Under the pieces are notes generated by a model. The model was not told where the DNA came from. It ran no database searches and was given only the letters and a program-made list of their open reading frames with translations. A stretch of 64,000 bases of DNA, taken from positions 2,356,001-2,420,000 of the forward strand of contig NC_008577.1 in the NCBI RefSeq assembly GCF_000203935.1. The letters are read 5' to 3'. Origin of the DNA: Shewanella sp. ANA-3. Its GTDB lineage: Bacteria > Pseudomonadota > Gammaproteobacteria > Enterobacterales > Shewanellaceae. Of the stretch, positions 9,568-20,100 are shown in pieces (positions within the stretch are counted from its first letter, which is position 1; each line of letters begins with the position of its first letter). Made by a program: the position numbers and the translations under genes.

Positions 9568-9946
9568 TAGGGACTTAAGATGTTTTAGTTTACGCTAAAA
9601 CAACGATGACAGGCACGCTTGCCTAAGGTAGAAGCCCTGTTTTGTGACTCACACACCATTTTGTTTATGGCCTGATTAGTGTTGGTTAATCATCATGGAC
9701 AATAGATTCAGGGAAAAACAGTAAAAGCATTTAGTTAGCTGTGAATAGAGGCATAGAAGCCTGCAATTTGCGGGCTCAATTGCTGCATTTTAGTTCCATC
9801 GATGTGGAATGCGTCGTTTCAGGTCAAATTACCAGCAAAATAGGCGCTATCCCACGTGCTTTTCGCCGAAAAGTCTTGCCGAGTTGCAGTGAAGTCGGTA
9901 ATTTCTACCCCTTACGATTTTAGGATCTCAGGTAACCACTAAAACC
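9568..9946. other. Intergenic region upstream of DUF1904-pssA
   Basis: Divergent spacer between the dacB operon and the DUF1904-pssA pair. It holds a short stem CTTTTC-GCC-GAAAAG near 9860-9874 and an 8-bp inverted repeat AAATTACC/GGTAATTT about 70 bases apart. I see no convincing gene; a 60-codon frame at 9741-9923 lacks a ribosome site. Confidence 0.5.
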
Positions 9947-10279
9947 ATGCCTCATATTAGTATGCGCGGCTTGCCACAGGCAGTTGTTGCAGAGCTTAGC
10001 CAAACATTACTGCAGTCTTTGGCGGCTATATGTAAAGGTAATGCAGAGAGTTTTACATTAGATTGGATCCCAAGCATCAGCTACCGTAATGGCAGAATTG
10101 ATCAACGCTTTGTCCAAATCGAATTGCTTTGGTTTCCGGTCGACCCTGATATCCATCTTAAAGTAGAACAAACGATCAGGCTGGCAGTGACAGAAGCCTA
10201 TCCAGAATTAACCCAAATTGCTGTGATGTTTTTGTCACTGACCCCAAGCGCTTCCTATCGGGGTGGTCAGCATGTTTAA
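9947..10279 (+). CDS. DUF1904 family protein
   Basis: A 110-residue soluble protein that begins Met-Pro-His-Ile, giving an N-terminal proline after Met removal, and has the DUF1904 pattern with a central I-E-L-L-W-F. The family has been grouped with the tautomerase/MIF fold, for which N-terminal Pro is catalytic; activity here is not shown. It ends 11 bases before the pssA start and likely shares its transcript. Confidence 0.7.
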   Translation: MPHISMRGLPQAVVAELSQTLLQSLAAICKGNAESFTLDWIPSISYRNGRIDQRFVQIELLWFPVDPDIHLKVEQTIRLAVTEAYPELTQIAVMFLSLTPSASYRGGQHV

Positions 10280-10290
10280 AGGAGGATGCC

Positions 10291-11604
10291 TTGCTAGATA
10301 AGCTTGGTGGAATAGCCGTTCAACCCGAGGCTTTAACGTGGTTGCTTACGCCATGCCGATTTAAGGCAGAATTGCTCAGCCGTATCGAAAATGCCAAGGA
10401 CAGCATTTATATCGCCGCACTCTATCTTGAAGACGATGAGGCGGGGCGCGAAATTTTACAGGCCTTGATGACGGCTAAGGCGAATAACCCCGCGTTAGAT
10501 GTCAAGATTTTGGTGGATTTTCACCGCGCCAGACGCGGCTTGATTGGTCACAAGGGCGATAGCGGTAACTATCTGATGTACCGCAAGGTCATGGCCGAGG
10601 CAGAGCATCCTATCGATATTATGGGCGTGCCAGTCAAATCCCGCGAGTTTATGGGCGTACTGCACCTTAAGGGCTTTGTGATTGACGATGCCGTGATTTA
10701 CAGTGGTGCCAGCCTGAATAACATTTATCTACAGCAAAACGATAAATACCGTTTCGACCGTTACCATGTGATTGAGTCGGCCGAGTTAGCACGCAGTATG
10801 CGCACTATGATCCAGCGCTATATTATTGCCGATCCTGCCGTTGCATCACTTACTCAAGATGCGCAGCAAGAAGTCTTGCCACCCAAAACCGATGTGCGCA
10901 GCTTCAAACTGCGATTATCACAGGCACAGTACGAGTTTAACGCGACCCGCAGTGGCAACCGTGTCACCCCTTTACTGGGATTAGGCCGCAAACATAACCT
11001 GCTGAATAAAGCCGTGATTGCCATGGTGGAAGAGTCGAAAGATAGGCTGTTTATCTGCACGCCTTATTTTAATCCTCCCTATATTCTGGTGCGTGCCTTG
11101 GCTAAGCACCTGCGTAAAGGCAAACGTATCGACATAGTCGTAGGGGATAAAACGGCGAATGACTTTTACATTCCGCCCGAGCAGGATTTTTCTACCATTG
11201 GGGCCTTGCCGTATCTGTATGAGCAATCGCTGCGTAAATTTGCTAAGCGTCAGCAATGGGCAATCGATAATGGCCAGCTTAATATTCACCTGTGGAAACA
11301 CGGTATCAATAGCTATCACCTCAAGGGGATCAGCGCCGATGGGCGTAAGCATTTGATCACGGGCTCAAACTTAAACCCAAGAGCATGGGCGCTGGATTTA
11401 GAGAATGGGTTACTCATTCACGATGAAAGCGGTAGCTGGAAGGCGCAATTCGAGGCCGAACAAAGCCATATCCTCGAACACACGCAACGGCTGTATCACT
11501 ACAGTCAAGTGGATACCTTACAAAGCTATCCCGCCCCAGTGAAGAAGATTATGAATCGTATTAGAAGGCTAAAAGCAGATTTCCTGCTCAGACGCATTCT
11601 CTAA
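10291..11604 (+). CDS. pssA: CDP-diacylglycerol-serine O-phosphatidyltransferase
   Basis: Makes phosphatidylserine, precursor of phosphatidylethanolamine. Phospholipase-D superfamily with two HxK-x4-D motifs: HLKGFVID (about residues 126-133) and HLKGISAD (about 343-350), each followed by a Gly-x-Asn-Leu-Asn type segment (GASLNN, GSNLNPRAW). The start is TTG at 10291, five bases after a perfect AAAGGAGG; no in-frame ATG competes. 437 residues against about 450 in E. coli. A rare start codon with a very strong ribosome site. Confidence 0.93.
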   Translation: MLDKLGGIAVQPEALTWLLTPCRFKAELLSRIENAKDSIYIAALYLEDDEAGREILQALMTAKANNPALDVKILVDFHRARRGLIGHKGDSGNYLMYRKVMAEAEHPIDIMGVPVKSREFMGVLHLKGFVIDDAVIYSGASLNNIYLQQNDKYRFDRYHVIESAELARSMRTMIQRYIIADPAVASLTQDAQQEVLPPKTDVRSFKLRLSQAQYEFNATRSGNRVTPLLGLGRKHNLLNKAVIAMVEESKDRLFICTPYFNPPYILVRALAKHLRKGKRIDIVVGDKTANDFYIPPEQDFSTIGALPYLYEQSLRKFAKRQQWAIDNGQLNIHLWKHGINSYHLKGISADGRKHLITGSNLNPRAWALDLENGLLIHDESGSWKAQFEAEQSHILEHTQRLYHYSQVDTLQSYPAPVKKIMNRIRRLKADFLLRRIL

Positions 11605-11608
11605 TCGC

Positions 11609-11646
11609 CCCAATAAAAAGCCCACGAATGTGGGCTTTTTATTGGG
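11609..11646. terminator. Long bidirectional terminator
   Basis: A perfect 17-bp inverted repeat (CCCAATAAAAAGCCCAC / GTGGGCTTTTTATTGGG) with loop GAAT separates the converging pssA and emrD genes. Confidence 0.92.
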
Positions 11647-11657
11647 TGTCTTGCCAA

Positions 11658-12902
11658 TTATGGATTTTGCGGTAACAGGGTGTGGTGGGTATCGTTTTGA
11701 TCCCTTGCATAATGCAAGGCGACAATCACTAACAGCACCATCAGCGCGCTCAGTAAACCAATGCTTAACTGGCCGCCCATTGGTACGAGCGACATGGTTA
11801 AGGCAGCGAGTCCCGCGCCGAAGTTTTGTAGGCCACCGAGTAGGGCGCCCGCAATGCCTGCTTGGCGTGGAAACGGCTCTAGCGCGGCCGAGGTTAATGT
11901 CGGAAATAACATGCCAGCGCCACTGAAAAACAAAATTGAGCCTATCAATAAACTCCAACCCACGACCAGCTGAAAAATACCGGGGATCAACATAAACAGT
12001 GCGCCGGCGCCTAGCAGTGCAACGCCTTGTAAAACCGTACGCTGCGCCTGTTTTTGCCTACCAGCAATCAGGGCGCCGAGTAAATATCCAGGGATGGGCG
12101 CGACAAAATAACAGCTCACCATAAACGGCGAGAGCTGCAAATATTGGCCATAGAGTACGCCCGCAATGGCTTCGAAGGCGGCAATGCCTGCAAAGGTCGC
12201 GATAAGCGAAAGCAAATAGGCTCGAAAACTGCGGTGGCGCAGTACATGTCGATAGGATGCCAATATGGGTTGTTGCTCTCGCTTATGCTTGGGTAAAGAT
12301 TCCTTAAAACCAAAGCAGAGCAGTAGCCAAACCAAACTGCCAAATCCAAACAGCACCCAATACACAGCCTGCACCCCCCAGTAAGCTGAGGCAAAACTGC
12401 CTAAGAAGGGCGCGACCAAGGGCAAGAACACCACGGCCATGGACACATAACTGTTAAATCTAACTAAGTTATCGCCGAAGTAATGGTCCCTTGGAATACT
12501 GCGGCACAAGGCGCCCGCACTCGCGGTTCCTAACCCCTGTAGCAGGCTTGCGAAAATCAATTGATTAAAGCTTGTAGCCTCTGCCGCCATCAAGGCGCCA
12601 AGGATAAAAATCCCAATGCCAATGAGCAGCGGCATTTTACGCCCAACTCGGTCGGATAATGGGCCATAGATAAACTGACATAGGCCGTAGGCGAGCAGAT
12701 AGCAAGCCATGACCGCCTGCAATTTACTGGCATCCACAGCTAAGCCTTGGGCGATAAGGGGGAGTGCGGGGACAAAAATAGTTTGTGCCATCTGCCCACA
12801 GGCCACCATAAATACCAGCATAAAGAGTAACTGAGTGGCGCTGCCTGCGGCGGGTGTCGGCGCTTTTTGTGAGATTAAAGACGGTGCATCGTCTGACATC
12901 AT
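11658..12902 (-). CDS. emrD: Multidrug efflux MFS transporter, EmrD-like
   Basis: Twelve-helix major facilitator of the DHA1 drug:H+ antiporter group. Opening segment MLVFMVACGQMAQTIFVPAL and the motif A loop YGPLSDRVGRKMPL (about residues 80-93) match EmrD/Bcr proteins, and RSIPRDHY parallels the EmrD R-x-L-P-R-D segment. 414 residues. Two ATGs occur in tandem at the start. It faces pssA across a shared terminator and has a 370-bp spacer upstream, so it is likely a single-gene unit. Confidence 0.86.
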   Translation of the reverse strand: MMSDDAPSLISQKAPTPAAGSATQLLFMLVFMVACGQMAQTIFVPALPLIAQGLAVDASKLQAVMACYLLAYGLCQFIYGPLSDRVGRKMPLLIGIGIFILGALMAAEATSFNQLIFASLLQGLGTASAGALCRSIPRDHYFGDNLVRFNSYVSMAVVFLPLVAPFLGSFASAYWGVQAVYWVLFGFGSLVWLLLCFGFKESLPKHKREQQPILASYRHVLRHRSFRAYLLSLIATFAGIAAFEAIAGVLYGQYLQLSPFMVSCYFVAPIPGYLLGALIAGRQKQAQRTVLQGVALLGAGALFMLIPGIFQLVVGWSLLIGSILFFSGAGMLFPTLTSAALEPFPRQAGIAGALLGGLQNFGAGLAALTMSLVPMGGQLSIGLLSALMVLLVIVALHYARDQNDTHHTLLPQNP

Positions 12903-13228
12903 AATTCCATTAAAAAGCTGAGTTGAACGATGGCGCGCATCTTACCCCCAAAACATTTCAGTTCAAGTGGCAATCATATTGATTTACGCGAATATTTTTT
13001 AATCTTATTCATAAGTTTTTCTATCGAATTATCATTGTCAAACTAAGCTTACACTTAGTGAGTAACTTGTTAATTGGGTTTCGATTTTGATAAGTGGCGG
13101 CAGCTGAAATTAATCAACACAAGTTATTTATTAACAAGATTTTTGTATCCGATGTGGATAAAAGAGTTATCGTTCAGATTAGTACAGAGATAGAGGCGTA
13201 AAGCGTTATGCGAGTTAACAATTAAAAA
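12903..13228. other. Intergenic region upstream of emrD
   Basis: AT-rich spacer between emrD and ampC, both on the minus strand. It should hold the emrD promoter; I could not single out a -35/-10 pair. No coding frame is convincing. Confidence 0.5.
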
Positions 13229-13255
13229 GATGGAAAGCAGAATCTGCCTTCCATC
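13222..13255 (-). terminator. Terminator of the ampC-type gene
   Basis: On the minus strand GATGGAAGGCAG-ATT-CTGCTTTCCATC (one G-T pair) is followed by TTTTTAATTG, 20 bases after the stop. Confidence 0.8.
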
Positions 13256-13275
13256 GAATGAGGGTTGCTAAGGGA

Positions 13276-14493
13276 TCATTTCGCTGGCAGTGCTGTTAAG
13301 CCCGTTAATATCTGGTAGCCAACAGTCACCCGAGGCGGAACGGGATAATTTTTATTGCTCAGTAACACCATGCCCAGTTTCTTCGCGGGAATATAAGCCA
13401 CATAGGCGGCAAAGCCACCAGTTGAACCTGTCTTATTTATCCATAAATCAGGCTGTGGTGCTTGCGGCGGCACGATTGCTTTCACTGGCACACTGCCAAA
13501 CACCACTTCTTGGGTATGTCCAGCAAGCAGCTTATCGAGGGCTATAGGATAGGGATAATGCTCCCAAATCATCTCTTGGGTCATCATACCGACATCAAAG
13601 TAGCCAACGTGAGTTGCATCTATGGCCTGCTGTAGTACGGAAGGGACAGGATGTTGCTGCATATTGGTTTCAACAAAACGCAGCAAATCCACGGCCGAAG
13701 TTTTAATCCCGTAAGCCTCCTCGGCTAACACACCGGGATTCAGGCGCACGGGCTGATCTTGCTTGTTATATCCTTGGGCGTAATCGGCCAGCTTGTTGCT
13801 TGGCACTTGAAGATAGCTGTGAGTCATACCCAGTTGTGGAAATAGGGTTTGCTCCATTGCGTTTGGAAAGCTTTGCCCTAACTGTTTTGCCGCAATTAAG
13901 CCGAGTAATCCAATGCTGGGATTAGCATAATTTCGGTGTGTTCCCGCGGCATAGGCGGGTTGCCATTCTTTAAAATAACGCATCAATTCTGCATTGTTCG
14001 TCACTTTATCTGGCACTTGCATGGGCAAGTCGCCCGCGGTATGGGTCGCGAGATTGATAAGATTTATCTGATCAAAGGCACTGCCCGTTAATTCGGGCAG
14101 GTATTGGCTTACTTTATCAGTCAAAGTGAGCTTACCTTCGACTTGAGCATAGTTTGCGAGTGTCGCGGTAAAGGTTTTGCTGATAGAACCAATCTCGAAC
14201 AGGGTATTCTTGCTGACATGATGCTCTGTGGTTTTTGAGCTCACACCATAGGGGAAGAAATACTGTTGACCATTCATACTGATCCCAACAATAGCCCCTG
14301 GGATCCCATATTCCTTCATTAACGGATTGATCGCGGAATCGACAAGGGATTGCATGGCTTTTGTTTGAACCTGTGGTGCAGCATTGGCCACTAATGGCAC
14401 TGCCGTAAGCAGCACTAAACCTAAAAAGGGTGATGGGTTCGATAAGCGTAAAAACCTCGCTGTTTTTACGGCAGGCTGAAGAGACTCTGGCAT
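13276..14493 (-). CDS. ampC: Class C (AmpC-type) beta-lactamase
   Basis: Periplasmic serine beta-lactamase. Motifs: SxxK as GSISK (about residue 99), YxN as NYANPS (about 184), and KTG as NKTGSTGGFAAYV (about 350), in the order and spacing of class C enzymes. A signal peptide (FLGLVLLTAVPLVANA) precedes APQVQ. I start at the ATG at 14493, which has AAAGGAA seven bases upstream; a longer frame from 14583 has none. No ampR-type regulator is adjacent. Hydrolytic spectrum cannot be read from the sequence. Confidence 0.9.
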   Translation of the reverse strand: MPESLQPAVKTARFLRLSNPSPFLGLVLLTAVPLVANAAPQVQTKAMQSLVDSAINPLMKEYGIPGAIVGISMNGQQYFFPYGVSSKTTEHHVSKNTLFEIGSISKTFTATLANYAQVEGKLTLTDKVSQYLPELTGSAFDQINLINLATHTAGDLPMQVPDKVTNNAELMRYFKEWQPAYAAGTHRNYANPSIGLLGLIAAKQLGQSFPNAMEQTLFPQLGMTHSYLQVPSNKLADYAQGYNKQDQPVRLNPGVLAEEAYGIKTSAVDLLRFVETNMQQHPVPSVLQQAIDATHVGYFDVGMMTQEMIWEHYPYPIALDKLLAGHTQEVVFGSVPVKAIVPPQAPQPDLWINKTGSTGGFAAYVAYIPAKKLGMVLLSNKNYPVPPRVTVGYQILTGLTALPAK

Positions 14494-14903
14494 ACAATTC
14501 CTTTCGCGATGATGGCATGATTGAACGGCACGGGTTAACAATCTGCGCCGTTTGAAACTCGATAATGATGAAAGGTTTAGCATGATTTAGGCTCGACTCG
14601 CCATTTAATTTCGCTTGGGTGATAGGATTAACGGCAATATTTTAGTAAAGGGTGAACAAGAGGTTGATGCCTATATTGCAATGCTGAGTTTTTGATCTGA
14701 TTTAATGGTGTTTTTGTTGTGTAGGGTCGTGAAATACCCAAAGGAAAATTTAAAGGCAATGCCACTTTTACTCTAGGCTAATTGCGCCTTTCACGGCCAA
14801 AGGATACACTGCGCCACCGCACGCAAGTACACGCATAAATGGCGTATACTGAGTCGCGCCTCTAAAAACAAGTTTGACCGAAATAGACTGAGAATTGGCT
14901 GCC
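14494..14903. other. Divergent spacer ampC / DTW gene
   Basis: About 400 bases without a gene between divergent transcription units. It must contain both promoters; I see no strong operator or hairpin. Confidence 0.5.
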
Positions 14904-15668
14904 ATGGCTCTAGCCCCCCACGCTGTACATCGCTTATATGAATACCGTAAATCCATATCGACTAAGCCCTTTGGCGCCCGCGGTAAAAAACTGATCCGCT
15001 GTCATTTTTGCCTATTGGGCGAGCAATTTTGTACCTGTTCACTGCGTAAACAGTTGACCACTCAGGCCAGTTTTCTGCTGCTGATGTATAACGATGAGGT
15101 CTTAAAGCCGACCAACAGCGGTCGCTTAATTGCCGATCTTATCCCGGATACCCATGCCTTTCTCTGGTCGCGCACCGAACCCGCCCCTGAGTTGTTGGCA
15201 CTATTGGCTTCAAGCGACTATCAGCCCTTTTTAGTCTTTCCGGCGCAATATGCCGACCAAGGACAAACCGTATTGACTGAGGTGCCTATGGACAGTCTTG
15301 CCGAGGGGAAACGACCTTTGCTGATTATGCTCGACGGCAGTTGGCGTGAGGCGATTAAGATGTTTCGCAAAAGCACTTATTTGCAGGGGTTGCCTATGCT
15401 GTCCTTCGACCCCGATACCTTAGCCACCTATGCCTTACGTAAGGGAAGCCATGACTTTCAATTAGGGACGGCAGAAGTTGCCTCACTTGCGCTGGCGGCA
15501 ATGGGCGAGGAGGCTAATGGTAAGGCACTAACGGCTTGGTTCGATCTGTTTGTGGAGTCCTCATTGCTCGGGCGCAATCGCCGCTGCCGCGAGGATATTT
15601 TACCCATCAGCGAGTTTACCGACGCCTTCGAAGCGGCGTACTGCGCCGCAACGCCAATCAGTGTTTAA
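14904..15668 (+). CDS. DTW domain protein, tRNA aminocarboxypropyltransferase-like
   Basis: Members of the DTW family (TapT/YfiP and relatives) add the 3-amino-3-carboxypropyl group from SAM to tRNA uridines. The signature is in LIMLDGSWREAIKMFRKS (about residues 145-162), followed by L-R-K-G-S-H-D-F-Q-L-G-T-A-E. An N-terminal cysteine cluster CHFCLLGEQFCTC suggests a metal site. The ATG at 14904 gives MALAPHAVHRLYEYR; a TTG at 14895 is the alternative. Neither has a strong ribosome site. The target position on tRNA is not deducible here. Confidence 0.82.
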   Translation: MALAPHAVHRLYEYRKSISTKPFGARGKKLIRCHFCLLGEQFCTCSLRKQLTTQASFLLLMYNDEVLKPTNSGRLIADLIPDTHAFLWSRTEPAPELLALLASSDYQPFLVFPAQYADQGQTVLTEVPMDSLAEGKRPLLIMLDGSWREAIKMFRKSTYLQGLPMLSFDPDTLATYALRKGSHDFQLGTAEVASLALAAMGEEANGKALTAWFDLFVESSLLGRNRRCREDILPISEFTDAFEAAYCAATPISV

Positions 15669-15685
15669 CGCTAGTTAGTTTTTAA

Positions 15686-15720
15686 TCCCCCAAGAGTACA
15701 CTGACACTTTTGGGGGAATT
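15686..15720 (+). terminator. Terminator after DTW gene
   Basis: TCCCCCAAGAG ... CTTTTGGGGGA stem (one wobble) with a 10-base loop and an AATTT tail. Confidence 0.65.
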
Positions 15721-15928
15721 TCACTTGTTATCATCCGCTGTAAATCCTCGCTTTCGCATTCCCATCACAAATCATTGAACTTATTGATTTTAAAATTTCA
15801 ATTTTATGCTGTTTGCCTTACACTGAATTTGCATTGGTCACAGGACGTTACCTAGAACCGACTAAAATTGTTAAAACCACTTTGCCCATGCGAGTGGTTC
15901 CACTGTCTTTAGAGTGCGGGATTCGCAT

Positions 15929-17185
15929 ATGCCTCAACCATCTGTTACAGCTCGTTTTTTTGTTCCACGCTTAGGCTCATTTCCCCTTTATCTGAGTGGT
16001 GTTTTGCTCTGTCTCTCGGTGAGTGGCTGCCAAGATCCTGAAATTAAAATCTCCCCCAAAATGTTGGTGGTGGAAAAAGTCACCACGGCAACCGTACCAC
16101 TCTATGGCAATTATATTGGCGTGACCCAAGCTTCCTTAGATGTGGAAGTTCGGGCGCGGGTCGATGGCTTTGTGGAGGAGAAGCGTTTTGTCGAAGGTAG
16201 TGCTGTCAAAGCGGGTGAACTACTGTATCAGATTGATAATAAACCCTATGTGGCGGTGGTGAATCGTTTAAAGGCCAAACTGTCGTCACAGCAGGCGATT
16301 CTCGATAAGGCCGAGCGAGATGTGAAACGCTTAAAGCCGCTGTATGAGCAGGATGCAGCCAGTCAGCTCGATTACGATAATGCGCTCTCCACCTTGGCTC
16401 AGGCGCGTTCTAACCTCACCGCGAGTCGCGCCGAGGTGGAAGAGGCCGAATTAGAACTCAGCTATACCGAAATTAAGGCGCCAATAGCCGGACTGGTGAG
16501 TCGCTCCGAGGTCGATATTGGCGCTCTTGTGGGCAGTAAGGGCCAATCGCTACTGACCCGCGTTAAACAAGTCGATCCGATTTATGTCAGCTTTAATATG
16601 TCGGCACTGGATTATTTAAATGCCCAGCGCCGCCTGACCAGTTATTCGGCGAAAAAAGAAGCCGAGGTCGAAGGTAAAGCATTGGCAGGCTTTGTGCGGA
16701 TAACGCTTCCTGATAGCAGTGAATATCGCTACCTCGGGGATGTGAGTTTTACCGATCCCCAGGTAAACCCTAACACTGGCACCTTTGAGGTGCGCGCCAT
16801 TCTGCCTAATCCTGAAAAAGAGCTGTTGCCCGGCCAATATACTAATGTGCGGATTAAACTGTCCGAAATCCCCAATGCGATTGTTATCCCGCAAAAAGCG
16901 ACCCAAGTGGATCAGGGTGGGGTGTACGTGATGGTGGTATTGCCCAATAACACGGTCGAGCGACGTTTTATCGTGATCGATCATCAAGGGATTGAAGGGG
17001 TTGTGGTTAAAAGTGGCCTCAAAGCTGGCGAGATGGTGATCACCGAAGGCATGCACCGTGTACGCCACGGCCAGATTGCCGAGCCGTTAAGCGCGAAGGA
17101 ATACGCTGAGAAGGAAGATGAGATGTCAAAAGCCGAGGCACTTAAGCGCCAAGCCTTGGAGCAGCAAAAGCAGGAGCAAAAATAA
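15929..17185 (+). CDS. RND efflux periplasmic adaptor, MexE/AcrA type lipoprotein
   Basis: Membrane-fusion protein that bridges pump and outer-membrane channel. Lipobox LSVSGC (Cys at about residue 34) marks a lipoprotein. The biotinyl-lipoyl halves (VRARVDGFVEEKRFVEG; IKAPIAGLVSRSEVDIGALV) flank a helical hairpin at about residues 95-160, then a beta-barrel and a Lys/Glu-rich tail. An upstream GTG at 15914 is possible; the ATG at 15929 gives the better signal peptide. The stop overlaps the next start (TAATG), so adaptor and pump are coupled. Confidence 0.9.
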   Translation: MPQPSVTARFFVPRLGSFPLYLSGVLLCLSVSGCQDPEIKISPKMLVVEKVTTATVPLYGNYIGVTQASLDVEVRARVDGFVEEKRFVEGSAVKAGELLYQIDNKPYVAVVNRLKAKLSSQQAILDKAERDVKRLKPLYEQDAASQLDYDNALSTLAQARSNLTASRAEVEEAELELSYTEIKAPIAGLVSRSEVDIGALVGSKGQSLLTRVKQVDPIYVSFNMSALDYLNAQRRLTSYSAKKEAEVEGKALAGFVRITLPDSSEYRYLGDVSFTDPQVNPNTGTFEVRAILPNPEKELLPGQYTNVRIKLSEIPNAIVIPQKATQVDQGGVYVMVVLPNNTVERRFIVIDHQGIEGVVVKSGLKAGEMVITEGMHRVRHGQIAEPLSAKEYAEKEDEMSKAEALKRQALEQQKQEQK

Positions 17186-20100
17186 TGGCGCAGTTTTTTA
17201 TTAATCGGCCGATTTTTGCCAGCGTCATCTCGATTGTTATCGTGCTGCTCGGGGTGATTGCGATGTTTAAGCTGCCCGTCGATCAGTATCCTTACATCAC
17301 GCCGCCACAGGTGACCATTTCTGCCTCTTACCCTGGTGCGAGCTCTACCACAGCCGCCGAATCTGTCGCCACACCGCTCGAACAGGAAGTGAATGGTGTG
17401 CCCAATATGATTTACATGAGTTCCAAGAGCACCAACTCGGGCGGCACCAGTGTGACCATTACCTTCGATGTGGGCACCAATGCGGACTTGGCGGCGGTGG
17501 ATGTGCAAAACTCCGCTCAGCAAGCTTCGGGGGGGCTGCCAATCGATGTGCAAACCGAAGGGGTGACCGTCTCCAAAGATGCGTCGGTGGAATTGCTAAA
17601 ACTCGCGTTAACCTCGAACGATGAAAGGTTCGATGAAATTTACCTGAGTAATTACGCTACCATCAATATTGAATCGGCGCTCAGGCGTATCCCTGGCGTG
17701 GGTCGCACCCGTAACACGGGTTCACGCAGTTATGCGATGCGGATTTGGTTAAAACCCGATGCCATGGCGGGTTACAGCTTAACCACCACAGATGTGATCA
17801 ACGCCATCAAGGCACAAAACAAAGAATCCCCCGCAGGCACCATTGGTACTCAACCTAATAATGACGACATCAGTTTAACCTTGCCCATCAGTGTGGCGGG
17901 CAGATTAAGCTCGGTGCAGGCTTTTAATGAGATCATAGTGCGCGCCAATCCCGACGGCTCGATTATCCGGCTGCGGGATATTGCTGGCGTAGAACTCGGC
18001 TCCTCCGCCTATACCTTGCAATCCCAGCTGAATGGTGAAAATGCCACCATCTTGCAGGTCTATTTATTGCCGGGCGCGAATGCCTTAGAAGTGACCCGCA
18101 AGGTGAAACAGACGATGGCAGAGCTGTCGCAAAAGTTTCCCCAAGGGATGAAATGGGAAGTGTTTTACGATGCCTCCATCTTTATCCAAGAATCTATCGA
18201 TGAGGTGATCCACACCCTAATAGAAGCCTTAGTGCTCGTGGTGTTGGTGGTGTACTTGTTCCTGCAAAATGTGCGCGCCACTTTAATCCCGGCCATTGCC
18301 GTACCAGTTTCCTTAATTGGGACCTTAGCGGCCATGCTGGCCTTTGGTTTTACCATTAATACCGTGAGTTTACTCGCGCTGGTTCTCGCCATCGGCATTG
18401 TGGTCGACGATGCCATTGTGGTGGTCGAAAACGTGGAACGTTTAATCCATGAGAAGGGCATGAGCGCGATAGATGCGACCCGAATTGCAATGAAAGAATT
18501 GTCGGGCGCATTGGTGGCCACCAGTTTAGTGCTCTGCGCGGTATTCGTGCCCGTGTCATTCTTAGCGGGGATCACCGGCATCATGTACCGCGAGTTTGCG
18601 GTGGCGATTACCGTCGCAGTGCTGATTTCTACCCTAGTGGCGTTGACCTTAAGTCCGGCACTGTGCGCCTTATTATTAAAACCCAGCAAGGCACCTGAAA
18701 GGGGATTCTTCCATTGGTTGAATCGAAAACTCGACGTGGGTACCAATCAATATGTCGGCTTAGTCGCCTTAACTAATAAATACGCCAAACGCAGTTACTT
18801 AGCCTTTGCGATTATGTTTGGTGGCACCTATTTCATCATGTCCCATTTGCCGAGCAGCTTTATGCCCGATGAGGACCAAGGTCGGTTCTTTATCGATATG
18901 ACATTGCCCGATGGCTCAACGGTGAATCGCACCGAGGCGATTTTAAAGAAAGCCGAGCAATATGTGCGTGCTAATCCCGCCGTGGCCTATTCATTTACCT
19001 TGGCGGGGGAAAACCGCCGCTCGGGGGCGAATCAGGCCAACGGCCAATTTGAAGTGGTACTCAAGCCTTGGGCTGAGCGTGAAGCCAGTCATGCCACGGT
19101 ACAATCTGTGATGAAGGCGATAGATAAGGACTTGAAAAACGTCTTAGAAGCTGAGTTTAACCTGTATTTGCCATCGGCCGTCCCCGGCTTAGGCAATGGC
19201 TCTGGGGTGGAAATGCAGCTCCAAGACACCTCTGGCACCCATTTTGATGGCTTAATTGAAACTGCAAACGAATTAGTCGAACAGCTAAAACTGCAGCCTG
19301 AAGTTGCCAGTGCCAGTGTGTCACTGCAGAGCGCAATCCCGCAATTGCATTTGACGGTCGATGAGGCAAAGGCGATGGCGATTGGGGTGAATGTGAGTGA
19401 TATTTACAGCACCATCAAAACCTTAACTGACTCCTCAACCGTGAATGACTTTAACCTCTTTGGTCGTGTCTATCGGGTGAAGATCCAAGCGGAAGAAAGC
19501 TACCGTCAATTCCCGCACCAGATCAAAGATTATTATGTGCGCTCATCGAGCGGTGCTATGGTGCCGATTGGCGTGTTGGCGAAGTATGATTATACGGTTG
19601 GGCCATCTTCTGTGACCCATTACAACTTATTCTCCAGCGCTTCCATCAATGTCACGCCTGCAACGGGCTACGCCACTGGTGATGTTATCCAAGCCATAGA
19701 GCGGGTCGCAACGCCGATTTTGCCCGATGAGTTTAAATACGAATGGACAGGCATTACCTACCAAGAGGTGCAGTCGGCGAACCAAACTGGCATTGCTATT
19801 GGGTTAGCACTGTTATTTGTATTCCTGTTTTTAGCCGCGCTTTATGAGAGTTGGAGTATCCCAGTTGCGGTATTGCTGATCGCGCCCATCGCACTCTTAG
19901 GGGCGGCGGTGACGACCTTAATCAGTGGCATGCAGAGTAACTTATTCTTCCAAGTGGCATTTATCGCCTTAATCGGTATGGCGGCGAAGAATGCGATTCT
20001 AATTGTCGAGTTTGCCAATCAGTTGCATCAGCAAGGCCGGACGCGAATTTCGGCGGCGCTCGAAGCTGCCACCATGCGCTTTAGGCCGATTTTAATGACC

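Noticed and set aside
9741-9923. 60-codon frame before the DUF1904 gene
   Set aside because: No ribosome site and no recognisable domain; probably chance.
18165-18746. Long antisense frame in the RND pump gene
   Set aside because: Shadow of the pump gene's codon bias; low-complexity Thr/Ser-rich product without its own signals.
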